Positions 37,645 through 50,194 of a DNA stretch of 64,000 nucleotides are shown piece after piece (position 1 is the first letter of the stretch; every line of letters starts with the position of its first letter). The translations under genes and the position numbers were made by a program. Origin of the DNA: Mantis religiosa (taxonomy: Eukaryota > Arthropoda > Insecta > Mantodea > Mantidae); NCBI GenBank assembly GCA_030765055.1, contig CM060953.1, positions 73,573,836 to 73,637,835 of the forward strand. The letters are read 5' to 3'. The notes under the pieces are model-generated. The model was given only the letters and a program-made list of their open reading frames with translations. It did not search any database and was not told the DNA's origin.

Positions 37645-39145
37645 AGGCAATTCATAAACTATAATTATAGTTCTAGTATTTTAAAATATACATAATTTGC
37701 GAAAATGCTTTTTCCAATTTTGATTTTGGCAACTGCATCACTTTAAAAGTTTCTAAAACATAATTTGCTTACACTTACATCTGCGCCAAGCAGACCTGCA
37801 CGTTGTTTGAGTGGGTGAGAGAGAGGAAAGTATAAAAGGAGTGGGGTAACAAGCTGGCAACGCTGAGAGTGACACGGCATCTGATTAGCTGGACTCCAGA
37901 ACTCTTTCCATTTGAAATACATAATAAGTTCAAAACGTCTACCTTTGGACTTAAATGAATCTTGCTCCGCTCTATCTTTATTGATCAATCATCTAATTCT
38001 CCTTGCAAATTCTGGTAAATTGTTCTGGAATGATTTTCGACACCAACTCTTATTTGAAGCGCCTGGTCACATTTGCCTCAGCCTGACCCTTAAAGCTTTA
38101 TCCAATGTTTAATCAGCACACACTCTCGAATGTTCTATGCTCTTTAGCGCCGTTACTCACTTATGCAGTTATTGCCTGGAGAGCTGCCAGCAACACTTAA
38201 CATTTGCTACATCGAAATCACACAAAGTAAGGTATTGCACATGAATGCTGTGGTGCATGAAAAATCGGCAGGCCACGCCGTGTATTGTGAGCTTCAACCT
38301 CACCAACTTTAATACAAGGCTTACTTTTTGGAACTCCTTGAGTACTTTCAGTGGTAATTTCAGTTCAACTAACTCTCCAATTGTCCAACTAGATGCTGTT
38401 ACTTGTGTAAAGTATTTTAACTATATCGTGTATTCATTCGAAAATTCGTTAACAAGAGATTTGGCAAGAAATAATGCTTTGAGACGCTTTGAAGAAAAAT
38501 TTGTAAGAACAGTTGAGCGTGTTTCTCTGAGTGTATAGTCTCTGTGTTTGCGTATGAGTGTGTGTTAACAGGTATATGTGTGAACAATAAAACCCAAAAA
38601 TAAAATGCCGGTTGAGTATCAAACTTTTACTTTTGGTTCAGCATCAACAAGTTGCAACACAAACTTCTTGAAGAAAGCTCTTATGGGAGCCTACCCTTTT
38701 CTTGAAACACTGTTTGGAAAACTTTTTAAAAAATTATTTTAAGGATTTCAATTAATATGTCGTATGTTTAGGTACTTTCACTACAGCTAAAGTGTACATG
38801 TAGAGTTTTCTGAGTCTACCTCAGAGGTCCTTCTTATTCTGGGTGACCTTTCCATTATTAGTAAACCGTAAGACACATAAAAACGTACTATAAAAATATT
38901 GTTAAAACAAACTATTTATGTTAAATACATTTTTTCTGTTACTACCCATTTTAGAGATATCGGTTTGTTTTAGTTTTTATTATTTTTTAATTTTTTTCCT
39001 TTCTCAAATTGGAATATATTCGTTTCTGTATGTTCCTTGTATGCAGAGAAAATGAAATGTTAAATTCATAACGGAGCTATCCTCTTTTAAAACATGTGAG
39101 TGTTGTAATACAGAAAGAAGTTGGAAATAATTACTTACCTAAAAT
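37645..39145. other. No supported feature
   Basis: AT-rich. A 97-codon open frame at 38245-38538 has no recognisable motif. Confidence 0.4.
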
Positions 39146-39149
39146 AAAA

Positions 39150-39400
39150 ACATAGTGGTTTAACTATGAAGCCTGGGACTTGAGTACTTTACAGCATAGT
39201 AAGTCGACACAAAAGGTGCGTGTCTCTTACCCTAGTGGTCTACCGGGAAACATACGAGTCAGTTGGGAAATTGAATGTCATATCGGCTCTTTGGGCATAG
39301 TAGCTCAGAGGTTTAGAGCAACCGCACGGAGAGCGGGAGATCCGTGGTTCAAATCCCGCTATGGCATTGAACTTACCAGTCTGTGTTTAGTCACCCAAAT
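39150..39400 (+). repeat. Composite tRNA-core repeat, copy b
   Basis: In order: GTGGTTTAACTATGAAGCCT, AGTAAGTCGACACAAAAGG, TAGTGGTCTACCGGGAAACA, TTGAATGTCATATCGG, then the tRNA-like core at 39293-39366 (GGCATAGTAGCTCAGAGGTT and GTGGTTCAAATCCCGCTATGGC). The core's ends can pair as a 7-bp acceptor stem with one mismatch. Everything is in direct order, unlike copy a. The right-hand segment after the core is lost. An open frame here is a chance reading of the repeat. Confidence 0.75.
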
Positions 39401-39404
39401 AGAA

Positions 39405-40765
39405 ATAAGTGTCTCTAAGAATACTTTATGTGAGTACAGAAAACCTGTAAGTGCAGCGCATCGGATTTTACTTGTAGTTATACTTAGTTTGATTACTGAG
39501 TTGGATAAACTCAACCTTATACCACGGCTAAAGTTTCTATAACCAGTGTTCTGAAAATCACATTTGGTGATCGATCATTTTTAATGAAAATATATTTCAC
39601 GTTTCCCTTTTCATCGCCAGAGCCTTTCTAGTTATAAGGATTAAATATTTAATGTTCGTTTCCGAAAGTTTTGCTTATTTTTGCGTATTTTGAGTCAATT
39701 ATTAGGAAAGTGTCTATGATGGGCATATATTACATACTGAAGAATATATTTTTGAATGCGTTTGCTTAATATATAACGGATATAATATTGTAATTTATTA
39801 CGGATAGGACTGTACGAAAGAGTTTGTAACAGCCTTCTCTTTTTCAGCCGATGGTTCTATTTCTCATTAAACTCGCCAGAGCAAATATACCTCCTGTTGC
39901 AGGGAGTATCGTTAAGCTTAAGTAACTTTATAAACTCTACTGTGCCTGTAATATTTTACCATAAAAATCTCTTTATCAAACGCAAATTGTGTAATCACTA
40001 ACAAGCTTTTAAGGGGGCTACTGGCGCTGTGCACAAATGTCTGGAGCTCTTTGGCGGTCCCCTTTAGGGGTGACGAAAAGCAATTCAAGTTTGGTGTTTT
40101 GCTTTTTTCTGTCACCGAGCTGCTGAGTGCCGCACATAAGAGGATTTGCATTGTAAAACAACTCTTATAATGATTTTATACAGTTTTACCAGTTCGGATA
40201 AAGACGAGAACGTTTTGAGGCATTTTTAGCAGGTTTGGGATTTGTTCTCCACAACCACCATCCTCGTTCAAAAATGCAAAACATACACACTTGAAATTGC
40301 TCCCACAAATTCCTGTTTAGAGGAGATATTTGGCAACGTGCATGAAAGGATTCCTCTTGGTTTCAGTTACTCGCTGGAATGCTGTTAACAGGAAATGCAG
40401 GTACCCGTGGAGTAATTGTATTGAGCGAGAATCTTGCATCCTCGTTTTGGATAGCCCACAAATGTTTTGCCTGATTGACTATTCGTTCATTGCCCCTTTT
40501 ACATTAATTCGAGTTAGGAAATGGTAGAGTATTCCTCTAGAGATGTACGCAAAAAGCAGCTTTATTGCTATAATTTAATTTAATTTCCGTAAGTTAATTA
40601 ATGAAATTTAGTCTTATGCTTAAAAAGTGTAATTTAAAAAGCAAAGAAACTAGTAATAAAGTACATACTTTATATGCATTAGGCACCAATAAAAACCAAA
40701 AAGAATACTTTACATGGATATAGAGCTAAACTAAAGATGTTGATTTATACAATATTAATATAACC
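39405..40765. other. No supported feature
   Basis: AT-rich. Nothing recognised on either strand. Confidence 0.4.
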
Positions 40766-40769
40766 TTTT

Positions 40770-41031
<262 letters not shown>

Positions 41032-41261
41032 GTAACTTACGTCCTCCAACGATGTCATAACGGACGATGAATGGAAGGGGTGATATGATGCTCATATGAG
41101 GTCAGGGTCCATGGAGCTTGGAGTTACCCGGCATTCGTCTTCCAGGATAAGGGAAATCCCGGGAGAAACCTTATCCAGGTAACTCACCCTGACCGAGATT
41201 CGAACTCGGGATCTCTTGAACGTGAGGCAGACATAATACCATCTACGCTACCGAGGCGGGC
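41032..41261 (-). mobile_element. tRNA-derived SINE, family A
   Basis: Head at the right (CCGCCTCGGTAGCGTAGATG in minus sense, with GAGTTCGAATCTCGG as B box) and tail at the left. It is in line with the other family A copies over its whole length. The target duplication is obscured by the (TTTA)n expansion. Confidence 0.88.
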
Positions 41262-41339
41262 ATATAGTAATAATGATAATGGTGATAATAACTTATTATC
41301 TAGGTTTATTAATGGAAATTAATCTTTCTTTACGCCAGC

Positions 41340-41700
41340 TAAGGTAAATGGGCCACGGCTAATCCCGACCGTGGCATTGAATTATACAGAACCTTAGCCT
41401 ATACACGGCTAGTGTGAAAGATGATTCATTTCCAACAATTAACTTAAATAATAAGAGTGTAATGATGAAGCCTGGGACCCAAGCACTTACAATAGTAAGT
41501 CGCCACAAACGGTTTCTCTCGAATACGAGATCCAGTAGTGGTTTACCGAGAAAATATATGAGTCAATTAATGGCATGACGGTACGTTGGCCATGGGTAAG
41601 AACGACTGGATGGATACCAGGAGATCTGTGGTTCAAATGACGGCCGTGGCATTGAATTTTTCAGTTTGACCTTATCTATCCAATAACCTATTATTAATGT
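41340..41700 (+). repeat. Composite tRNA-core repeat, copy c (about 1.3 units)
   Basis: Starts with the end of one tRNA-like core (CCCGACCGTGGCATTGAA near 41365). It runs through CTTAGCCTATACACGGCTAG, TGAAGCCTGGGACCCAAGCA, AGTAAGTCGCCACAAACGG and TAGTGGTTTACCGAGAAAAT, and reaches a second core at 41588-41652. The distance between equivalent points of the two cores is about 277 bases. This is direct evidence that the unit exists as head-to-tail multimers. Confidence 0.75.
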
Positions 41701-41704
41701 ATTA

Positions 41705-44700
41705 TTATACGTTATATTGCATGTTGTATATTATTCATTTGTTACTATTATAATTATTAAAGTGTTTATTATACATATTAGCAACACGCATGTTTACATT
41801 AATGACGACTGTGATAAATCTACAACCTCACTCAAGGAGATAATGATTTATTTGAAGGGTTGCCCTACCGTTCATGTTACTGTGCATCTTTACGACCTGA
41901 GTCATCCCTATAGGTAAAGACAAGATGACACACTACCTCACAAGAAACTATAGAATATGATTTAGCATTTAGAAAGTATGTGACTTAAGACATTGAAAAA
42001 TTCAATGTAGTAAAAGCTGCTACCTTGGCAGGCTGGTAGTTCCTCCATCCTGCACTAGGATTCATCTCACTTGCTAGGAACAGAAAGGTTTAAACATGTA
42101 AAATAGCATAGCTTCCTCTGCCCATTGTAATTTTATCTTCCTTGTTACTAAACAAGTGATTCATAAAGTTTACTTATTACTAATAAAAATTGGCCACGAT
42201 GTTTTCAGTGAACATTTTAATACAGCCAAACTGAGTATAAATAAGGCTATAATATGAGTTCAAAATGCTCTCATGGGGATTTAAAGCTTATAAATGTGCA
42301 ATTTTATCATAGGTAAAGTGACATCTTAAAAATATTGTTTCTCGTAAATATTTAACTAACATATTTTATTTGACATGAATCGCATATTTTATTAGAATGT
42401 CCTTTTTCCTGTTCCGTTTTCTTTACTTACCATATTTATCAGTTACATAAAATTATGCACAATTTAATTAAAGTGAACACCTTAAACATTCTCCGCAGAG
42501 CATCCAAGACATGTGCTTAATTTGACAAGCTAATGGCTCAAATATATGAACATTTTGTCGAAATCGTAAACCATGTTTTGAAAATGGATAATAATTGGAA
42601 CCTTACGGGTAAAGCATAACTTGCGGAAGAGATTATTGAAAATATCGTTTTGCAACTTGAAAGGATTGCACGGAATAGTTATACAGTTTGGCATTCATGT
42701 AATTCTTCATGCATGGGTGATGTTCACACATACATATAAGCGACAGATTACAAAAATGTTTTCTTACTTTCACATGAAATTCCTCTCACTTTAAAACTGA
42801 TAAAGGTATGGGAATAAGAAACCAATATGGAAGAATTAGTCGATGGTTAACGATGATACAGATAAGCTATACAAAATAGGTTCTAAGCTTTAAAGAACTG
42901 TAACTTTTAGTATATTATTCATCTAGCAGTTATCCAAAATCTTGTAACATTACTTCCAAATGAAACGATTATGCAACATTGTGCACAAAATTCAATTCAT
43001 ACATTTTATTGCTCATGTAAATATTGTATTTTTATCAAAATTGTTAGCAACATTTCTGAGAAAAGTCAACACTTTGAATTGATTTTAATGTGAAAATATT
43101 TAAACTTCACCTTCTATATATATTTTTAGAATTAACTGTAATTTTAGTTTTTGTTTTATGGTGTCTATAAGAAAAAAAAAATCTGTTCTAGAGCGTTTAT
43201 CAATTCCGTTGGGGAAAATTAGCATTTTCGGTGAAACTTGATCGAAATTGTGGTTGGAATAGCAAAAATATGTTCTACTAAATACTACAGATACGTGGCA
43301 GATATTGTAAGGATGCAACCTTTGATATGTTAAACATGAGCTGTTTTGTAGAGGACAACTTAGTGATTAAAATATAGAAAGAGGCAGAGAGCGAGCGAAG
43401 GAGAGGGTGTCAAGGGAGGGAGAAGGAGACAGGCACACAGTGAGGGAGAACAATATAGTAAAAGTATTTTAAACCTCTTTGTTACCACCAGTTAACACCA
43501 TATTTGTGCATAGCTGAGAAGATTTTAAAATGCTTTAGATGAAATTTAGCTTTAGCTCTTTAGCCAAAAGTAGATACAATAATTGTTTCAGTGCCTCACA
43601 GCTGCAATCGGGTGCTTTTTTCAGAACTGTGAATATATTAATAAGCCATGTCGGTATATTATGCTGCTATTCAAGTTAGTAATCTTCAGAACGGTTAAAC
43701 GGTCACCGATTTTGTGTCTCCACCCTTCAGAAGGTCCTATAGCTAATACTCCATTTGATTGGATGTTCCCTAATTCAAACAGCTCAGGTTGGACTAGTAT
43801 ATGGTGAATCAGATCGCCTTTGATCGTAATCGGAGTAATTCATTAAGTCTGATTGGGTGATTATTTAGGCTTAGTGTATACATAGCTAATGCTGTCCTTC
43901 TAATTTCGCAGATATAAAGGGCTCGTTTTAAGGGCAGGAGAAAGTGACTAAACATTCGTGGTTCATAACGTCCATGGAAATATGTTTGGTTTTGAAAATA
44001 TGAACTTTTCAGCCTCTGTTGACTAAATTAAAGAAGCAGAGAAATATACCCTATTCCACACAAGTATTCGAGAGGGGTGTTACCATAATTAAAGCTTTTG
44101 AGACTTTTAAAATCCATAAATTCAAGTTATATAAAAATACTAGGTTTTTAAGTAATTTGTAAATGTGCCTATCTCCCTACCTATCCGTCTGCCTTTCTGA
44201 TGGTGAACAGCATTATTGTAACGGCTGATTTTCGTATTTAATGGCGGTATCTGTAAAGTACAGACACAAACATTTTCATTAAATTCACTCACCGTAAGCT
44301 ACCCATTACATATCCTAATATTTCAATAAAAGCTTCTACGGTTAGTCATATTTTTGATATCAAGTAATATAAACTACACTTGATTTTCGTAAATATCTTG
44401 GGAAATTTTCAAATTTCAACGTGGAATTGGTACATTTTATATGTTGATAAAGTATGAGAGAAAGAGAGAGGGGACACAAACACACACATAAACGTTATGA
44501 AAGGGAAAATCTGATGTGTGCACTCACGTAACTTTATATACTGACCTATATATGATATTCTTGAGAACGTTACTCTACTGCCCACATTTAGGCTAACCGA
44601 GATGAATGAATAAATTGTTTAATAAAATGTTTCCTATTGGGTACAATGTACAGTAGGTTAATTGATTGTCAGGTCTTTAAAGTGCGATCAATATGTAGTA

Positions 44701-45615
44701 TTTCTGAAATTTCATCCTCTTTGAATGAGTAGGACATAAAAATCCAAAAAGAACTCATTTGAGAAAGCTATACATATTGGAAAATAAATGAAAATAGTCA
44801 GGAATATTTCGAAAAAGGTTTGCTTTACCAAAATAGTAATGGAGGTATATTTTTCATTAAACTAGATCTACATTTGTTGTAGAGTAAGATTTTGTCTATG
44901 TGTTATGTTTACCAGTTGTGCAAAGATTTACCAAAATGAAGATGACTTCGGAGGAAAAATGATGGGTAGCTCACTTTTATCCTCAGGGTAGAGTAATGAG
45001 TTCCTTCAGAGGGTATGCGTGGATATATATGTGAGTAAGGATGGTTCTAATGACACTGGAATGCCCGTTTCAAACTGGTTTAATGATGTCTTCTTTTTAT
45101 CATCACATCAAATTCGAAGTTGCTGACCAAGGTTATCATAGAGTACTTAGTACGCGATAACACTTAATGCTTTATTCGCGTATGAACCGTAGATATCTTC
45201 TCTCGTCGCTTCTGGTCTGCCTTCGCCCAATATAGGGGAGCAGGTTACCGTCTTAATGGCCTGCAAGCCACGGACTGCCCTCACTGCAGCTGTCACCTCT
45301 GGAAGCCCTGTCTTTTCACACCAAGATTCCCTTAGTGGCTATTTTGTCTATTGTGATTTTTAGTCTCGGGCATGTCATTATTAAGGGTCCGAACAATAAA
45401 TTTTCAAACGGAGTCAAGTGTTGCCCATTTATAATTCCCTCCTGCTAGGAAAACCCTCTTTCTCCCGCGTCTTTTGTTACACAACTCAATCAAATGCACC
45501 TGTTCGTGTCATAACGAATATACAATATTCCTTTGAAATCCATTACGATTCTTTACTCATTGCATCCCTTAATTTCGGTATCAATTTGTATAGGACGCAG
45601 TAAAAGTAGATTCAA
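41705..45615. other. No supported gene or repeat
   Basis: Nearly 4 kb of AT-rich DNA. Short frames at 43100-43318 and 43583-43807 show no motif. A purine-rich patch lies at 43375-43450, and a slightly GC-rich patch at about 45180-45330 has no recognised identity. Confidence 0.45.
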
Positions 45616-45617
45616 AA

Positions 45618-45875
45618 TGAAATATTCAGTGCCATAGCCGGGATTTAATGACACACGGCTAGTGTGTAAGAACAATTAATTTCCATTAATTAACCTAATA
45701 GTGGTCCGAACTATAAAGCCGGGACTTAAATTATTTACAGCATAGTGATTCGCCATAGAATTTAATGTCATATCAGTACGCTGGCCATAGTAGCTCAATG
45801 GTTAAGATCAATCGGATAGAGACCGGAAGATCCGTGGTTAAAGTCACGGCTATGGTGTTGAATTTTTCATTCTGA
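45618..45875 (+). repeat. Composite tRNA-core repeat, copy d, with inverted left edge
   Basis: The left edge (AGTGCCATAGCCGGGATTT) is the reverse complement of a tRNA-like core's 3' end. It is followed in direct order by CACGGCTAGTGTG, TAATTTCCATTAATTAACCT, GCATAGTGATTCGCC, AATTTAATGTCATATC and the direct core at 45783-45857 (GCCATAGTAGCTCAATGGTT through GGCTATGGT). A piece between the GCC and AATTTAATG segments is deleted compared with the other copies. Confidence 0.72.
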
Positions 45876-45884
45876 CTGCACCCT

Positions 45885-47413
45885 TCTAATTCACAGAAAT
45901 TTCAACATATAAATCCATTTAACTTTTAACTAAAATATCTTAAACATAGAATATTTTAATAAAAATCATTTGAGCCATTTTTGAGAATATTAAAATTGTT
46001 GGAAAGTCTTCCATGTAAAATCTATTTTGGAGTGGGAGAATTTTTGTATTTAAGCGACTCTGTTCACCCACACATTCTGTGACGATCAGAAGAATGCCTT
46101 GATATGGTATTCATGATTATCATCTATCACGTAAAACCGTCTAATAATTATTAACTTTGATCACCAGCTGGAAAGCTATAGGTAATAATTGAAACATAAT
46201 AGCTTTACTTATTCAGCACTTTGCTTCAAAATGCAGGATTTTAAAAAGTAGGAGAATATATTTCAAAAGTAACAGTCGTAATTTGCAGTTAAAAATGAAA
46301 TTCAGGTAAAAGTCTTATTAATTCAGCAATGAGAAGTACACTATCATTGTGCTGAAATATATAAGAGCGATATACTGTTGCGGAGAGTTACCGTATTCCA
46401 GAAGAGAGAAATCATAAGTTCCGTTGAGAATGTTATAATATTTAGTTTATCTTTCTAAAGCTCTCCTGAAAGATATCTTATCATGCATTTCGAAAGCAAA
46501 TATTTATTTCATATGGATACTAAAGTGAGTAAACAGAATAAGATAAATCCATACAAATTTGTAGTAGGGCAGAAATGTTACTCTCTTCTGGATTATTTAG
46601 CATAATGATAAAAAAGTACACTGAAAAAATGTAAGGAACTATACAAGACATGAATCAATATTGCAATGGCTTGTCTGCATTTTATTTTATACAGACACGT
46701 GGTTCTAGAGAATACACAAACATTTCATTTCATCAAACTTTCAGGTAAAAGACGACTAGGGTTCATATTTCATAACAACAGCTCTCTTCCATAACAGAGC
46801 TCCAGCAAAACAATATCAAACGTCACTAAATGAGGTTTGGCAGGTATATTAGTTCAGAAAGTTTCCGTTTAGGTAAGCTGTTTTCTGCTGAACTCCTTAG
46901 CAAAGGAGAGAACACTGGAAGCATGATGAATTAAATTCATCATTCTTTCACTCGCAAAATAATATATGGAGTGTGTTTGAAAACATTTATTTTTGATCTC
47001 TTAACAATGGTTTTGTTTAGGTAACTTCAATGAGGTTAAGGGTTTTCATACTGAGATTCCAATGTCTAAATTACAACTCTCATTGATTAATGGGAGTTTA
47101 AGCAGTTACTTAAAGTCAATTTACTATCACATAATTCAAGAACACATACCATATTTTAACTATATTTCATTTTATTACATTATCTAGTTGTTTTCAGATC
47201 TTTGTCATTGATATGGGCGGCCCAGGTTGTTAAAACACCAAATAACTGACGCGAAGCCTGCGATTTTGCTTTCATTCTTTCTTTTTCACCATTGCTTGTT
47301 CGTATCCATTTTTTCCTTCCGTTTATTCTCTCACTTATACATGGTGCAGCTATCAGAAACGAAGTTCGATTCGGAGAACATCGGAAGCATTCGTTGACGC
47401 TGCGTTCACATAA
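45885..47413. other. No supported feature
   Basis: AT-rich sequence with nothing recognisable. Confidence 0.4.
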
Positions 47414-47415
47414 TA

Positions 47416-48765
47416 CGAAGCGGTGTCATAAAGTTTTATTGGTCACCCAGTACGTGTATTTTTAATAGGTTTTGTTACACTTGTATAGTTTTTAGAAAGT
47501 TGTATATCTGGCTTTTGCCATGACTAGTTTTTTAAAGGGCGCTGATGACCGCCGTAGTGATGAAAAGTTTTCAGTGCCATCACTGATTCCTCGGGCCATA
47601 ATGTTGATAGTTTCAGTGGTTTGATTACTTTTGTTTTTCTACAGTTAGTGACAGAACTGACTGAGGTGTAAGATGGAGAAAATTGAGGCTCATAGTGTGA
47701 TCAAGTTCCTGCATTTGAAAGGCAAAACTGACCGGGAAATCTATAACGAGATGACGGCTGTTTCTGGAAATGATTTCCCATCGTATGGCATAATTTTGAG
47801 GTGCAAAAGGAGTTTTCAAACTAGTCACATGTCGCTGACAGATGAGCCAAGAGCTGGTAGACCGTCAATGACAGACGGAGCTGTCGCAGTGAAGAAAGTG
47901 AAGTGTTTAATACTGGAAGACAGACGATCAACCATCCAAATGATCATAAATGAGACACATCCTACTTAGGGTAGTGTGTGTAAAATTATTCATGACTAAC
48001 TGCACATATCTAAGGTGTCTGCACGGCGGGTTCCACGTTTGCTAGCCCCTTTCCAAAAGCAAACACGGCGTGACCTTTCAAGACAGATGTTGATGCTGTT
48101 GGAACAGGAAGAAGATTATATTTTTGATCGTCTGGTAGCCATGGATGAATCCTGGATCTATCAGTATGATCCAGAGATAAAAGCCATGAGCATGGGATGG
48201 AAACTTGTCGATTCCTCCCCTCCGAAAAATGCAAAGTTGCAAAGGTCAGCTGCGGAGGTCATCCTTTCAGTTTTCTGGGACTGTCGAGAAGTTATCCTTA
48301 CAGATTATCTTGTCAAAGGTCAAACCATCACTGGCAGATACTGCTGCAATCTGATGGACAAGTTACGAGCAGCTCTAATTAGGATACGACGCGGTATGCT
48401 CTCCTAAGGTGTTCGTCTTTGGCTGACAATATACCAGCTCATTCATCTGAAGTTGCAGTTGACAAAACCAGGGAATGTGGCTTTGAGACCTTTCAGCATC
48501 CGCCTTATTCGCCCGATCTCGCACCAAGTGACGTTTTCTTGTGTCCGTAATTGAAGAGTCCGTGGCGTGTTCCCGATTTGACGTCATTGATGAAGTGGAA
48601 AAGTGGTTTAAAGCGAATTCTGCAGGCTTCTACAATCAAGGTATTCGGAAGGTCAAGAAACGCTGGAAGTTGACTAAGTACAGAAGATCCAACAAGCACA
48701 TATCAGCACAAACTCTCTATCACATTTTTAAAGGGTGATAATTAAAACTTTTCGACACCCCCTCG
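47416..48765 (+). mobile_element. Mariner element, family 2
   Basis: The ends are inverted: CGAAGCGGTGTCATAAAGTT on the left, and CGAGGGGGTGTCGAAAAGTT as the reverse complement of the right. TA duplications lie at 47414-47415 and 48766-48767. The length is 1,350 bp. The transposase differs clearly from family 1 at 14.6 and 19.0 kb, so this is a separate mariner lineage. Confidence 0.9.
47673..48738 (+). pseudogene. Mariner transposase pseudogene, family 2
   Basis: Starts at ATG 47673 (MEKIEAHSVIKFLHLKGKTD). All three catalytic Asp are still readable: MDESWIYQYDPE near 48144, LADNIPAHSSE near 48425 and YSPDLAPSDVFLCP near 48525. The last two are separated by 34 residues, the mariner D34D spacing. 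Two in-frame stops (near 47967 and 47997), a frameshift after 48400 and a stop after FLCP break the protein. This kind of transposase resembles the one fused into vertebrate SETMAR, but the sequence here is simply a dead transposon copy. Confidence 0.9.
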
Positions 48766-48784
48766 TATGCTTTTGAACGGTAGT

Positions 48785-48905
48785 GTCAGACTGAAAAGTT
48801 CAATGATTTGAATCCCGGCTATGAGATTGAAGTTTTTAGTCTTACTCTACCTTTCCATACTTTGGCCTGCATATGGCTAGTGTGAAAGAACAATTAATTT
48901 CTGCA
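48785..48905 (+). repeat. Composite tRNA-core repeat, copy e (3' fragment)
   Basis: Begins in the last part of the core (TTTGAATCCCGGCTATGAGA) and continues with GGCTAGTGTGAAAGAACAAT and TAATTTC. It lies just right of the mariner insertion. Confidence 0.6.
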
Positions 48906-48963
48906 ATATACACTTTACTACCATTCTGGCTTCATTTCAAAGCTTAGTGATAGATAGGGATAC

Positions 48964-49060
48964 GCCCTGCGGCTGGGTCGCACGCAAGGTAGCCGAACGA
49001 TGTATCTCCTAAGTGGAAGAATATGAGTTCGAATCACCGACGGGCACGTTTATTTCTATT
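48964..49060 (+). mobile_element. tRNA-derived SINE fragment, family E
   Basis: A tRNA-like head with GCTGGGTCGCACGCAAGG and ATGAGTTCGAATCACCG, closing with ACGGGCAC opposite the starting GCCCT. The post-head sequence CGTTTATTTC matches the post-head of the copy at 50102. Weakly conserved, so it is listed with moderate confidence. Confidence 0.5.
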
Positions 49061-49269
49061 ATTGTTACTTTAGTAGCAATGCCCTATGTTTATCTTGAGA
49101 AGATAATTAATAATAGGGAATTCTTGGCCATAATCTTGGCAGTTAACTGTAAACCTTAGTGTCACGTGAGCGCTGTTCAGCACATGCGCACGTTTATTGG
49201 AACCAGATAACCGGTAACTGGATACGTTACAGTTCACCATTTCACGTCAGGCTTCACGGTTAGCATTGC

Positions 49270-49500
49270 TCTTACAAAATAACCCAAGAAAGATTACGGT
49301 TTACCATTAATGATGTAATATTAATGCGGGAGGTAATTTCAAGCAATACCTATGAAGGTCCAACTGTATGGAAAGAAATAGTTGCAAATATGGCAGCTGC
49401 AACTGGAAAAAATGTTTCCTTCCGTACAGTAAAAAATCGCATGAATCACCTTCTCAAGCTATACCATCTACCCAAATGGCTCAACAATTTCTTACAGGTG
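49270..49500 (+). pseudogene. Myb/SANT-like DNA-binding domain fragment
   Basis: The frame CCC-CAA-type entry near 49279 reads QERLRFTINDVILMREVISS, then NTYEGPTVWKEIVANMAAAT, GKNVSFRTVKNRMNHLLKLY. The LLREV...NPYE...W..I...L...TGKN.S.R.V..R...LL pattern is a Myb/SANT-like domain found in many arthropod transposon-derived proteins. After LLKLY the frame slips, and the rest of the protein is not recognisable. No terminal repeats were found around it. It could be a retroposed exon or a transposon accessory ORF. The wider 49324-49635 frame is not all real. Confidence 0.55.
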
Positions 49501-49504
49501 CTCC

Positions 49505-50100
49505 CTTTAATGATACAGCATGTGCATAACATTGAAATTTATTTCTGTCAAGCGATGTTAGGTGAGCAAGGTTTGCTAATAAGTGACCTTTATTTCTATA
49601 TATTATATTGTGATGAACCTAACCATGGATTGTAAAAGCTAAGGAGCACATGGCCAGATCGTACCCTGGGGAGAGTAGTTCAATTGGTAGGGAATGCATA
49701 CTTGGCGAGAGGTTTGGATTTTCTATTAGGTTTCCTTCATACACAGGTGTGTTAATGCTATGTAAATGTAGAATTTACTTGGTAAGAATATTTACTACCA
49801 ATAAGCAGATTACAAAGGTGGCCATTGAGGGCCAGTTACCTGCCTTCAAGAGTTTGCGTACGGATGTGTCTATCGGAGCCAAAAGCTAGTCCAAGGGAGA
49901 GCGAGCAACTCGCTTATACAAACTTTTAACCAACAAGTCATGGAGTGGGGGAGTAACGTCACACGTACTACTGAAGTCACAGGATTCATCGTTGCATTAG
50001 ATATTTCTGATGAACAGGACAGGAACTTCGGACACCAAAACATTGGAACGAGGCCGGTTCAGGTTGCGAGTTCATTGCTTCACAGAAATAAATTATGCCA
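49505..50100. other. No supported gene; weak tRNA-like trace
   Basis: A segment near 49670 (GAGTAGTTCAATTGGTAGGG) resembles a tRNA A box but has no B box. Otherwise nothing. Confidence 0.35.
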
Positions 50101-50101
50101 G

Positions 50102-50190
50102 CCCTGGTAGCCACGGCCGTTAGATCGTATGTCTCTAGCGTTCCGCCGCGTAGAGGGTCGCGGGTTCGAGTCCCGCCTTGGGCATGGGCG
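50102..50190 (+). mobile_element. tRNA-derived SINE head, family E
   Basis: GCCCTGGTAGCCACGGCCGT starts a tRNA-like fold, and GCGGGTTCGAGTCCCGCCTT is a well-formed T arm with a B box. The ends (GCCC and GGGC) can pair. An oversized variable region and a mismatched acceptor stem argue against a working tRNA gene. The body after 50190 shares GTTTATGTTTAT with the copy at 48964. The 152-codon minus-strand frame across this point contains the typical SINE reading GGTRTRDPLRGG and is not a gene. Confidence 0.6.
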
Positions 50191-50194
50191 TTTA

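Noticed and set aside
50102..50190. Possible functional tRNA gene
   Set aside because: The T arm is good, but the acceptor stem has a mismatch, the variable region is too long, and the sequence continues as a SINE body.
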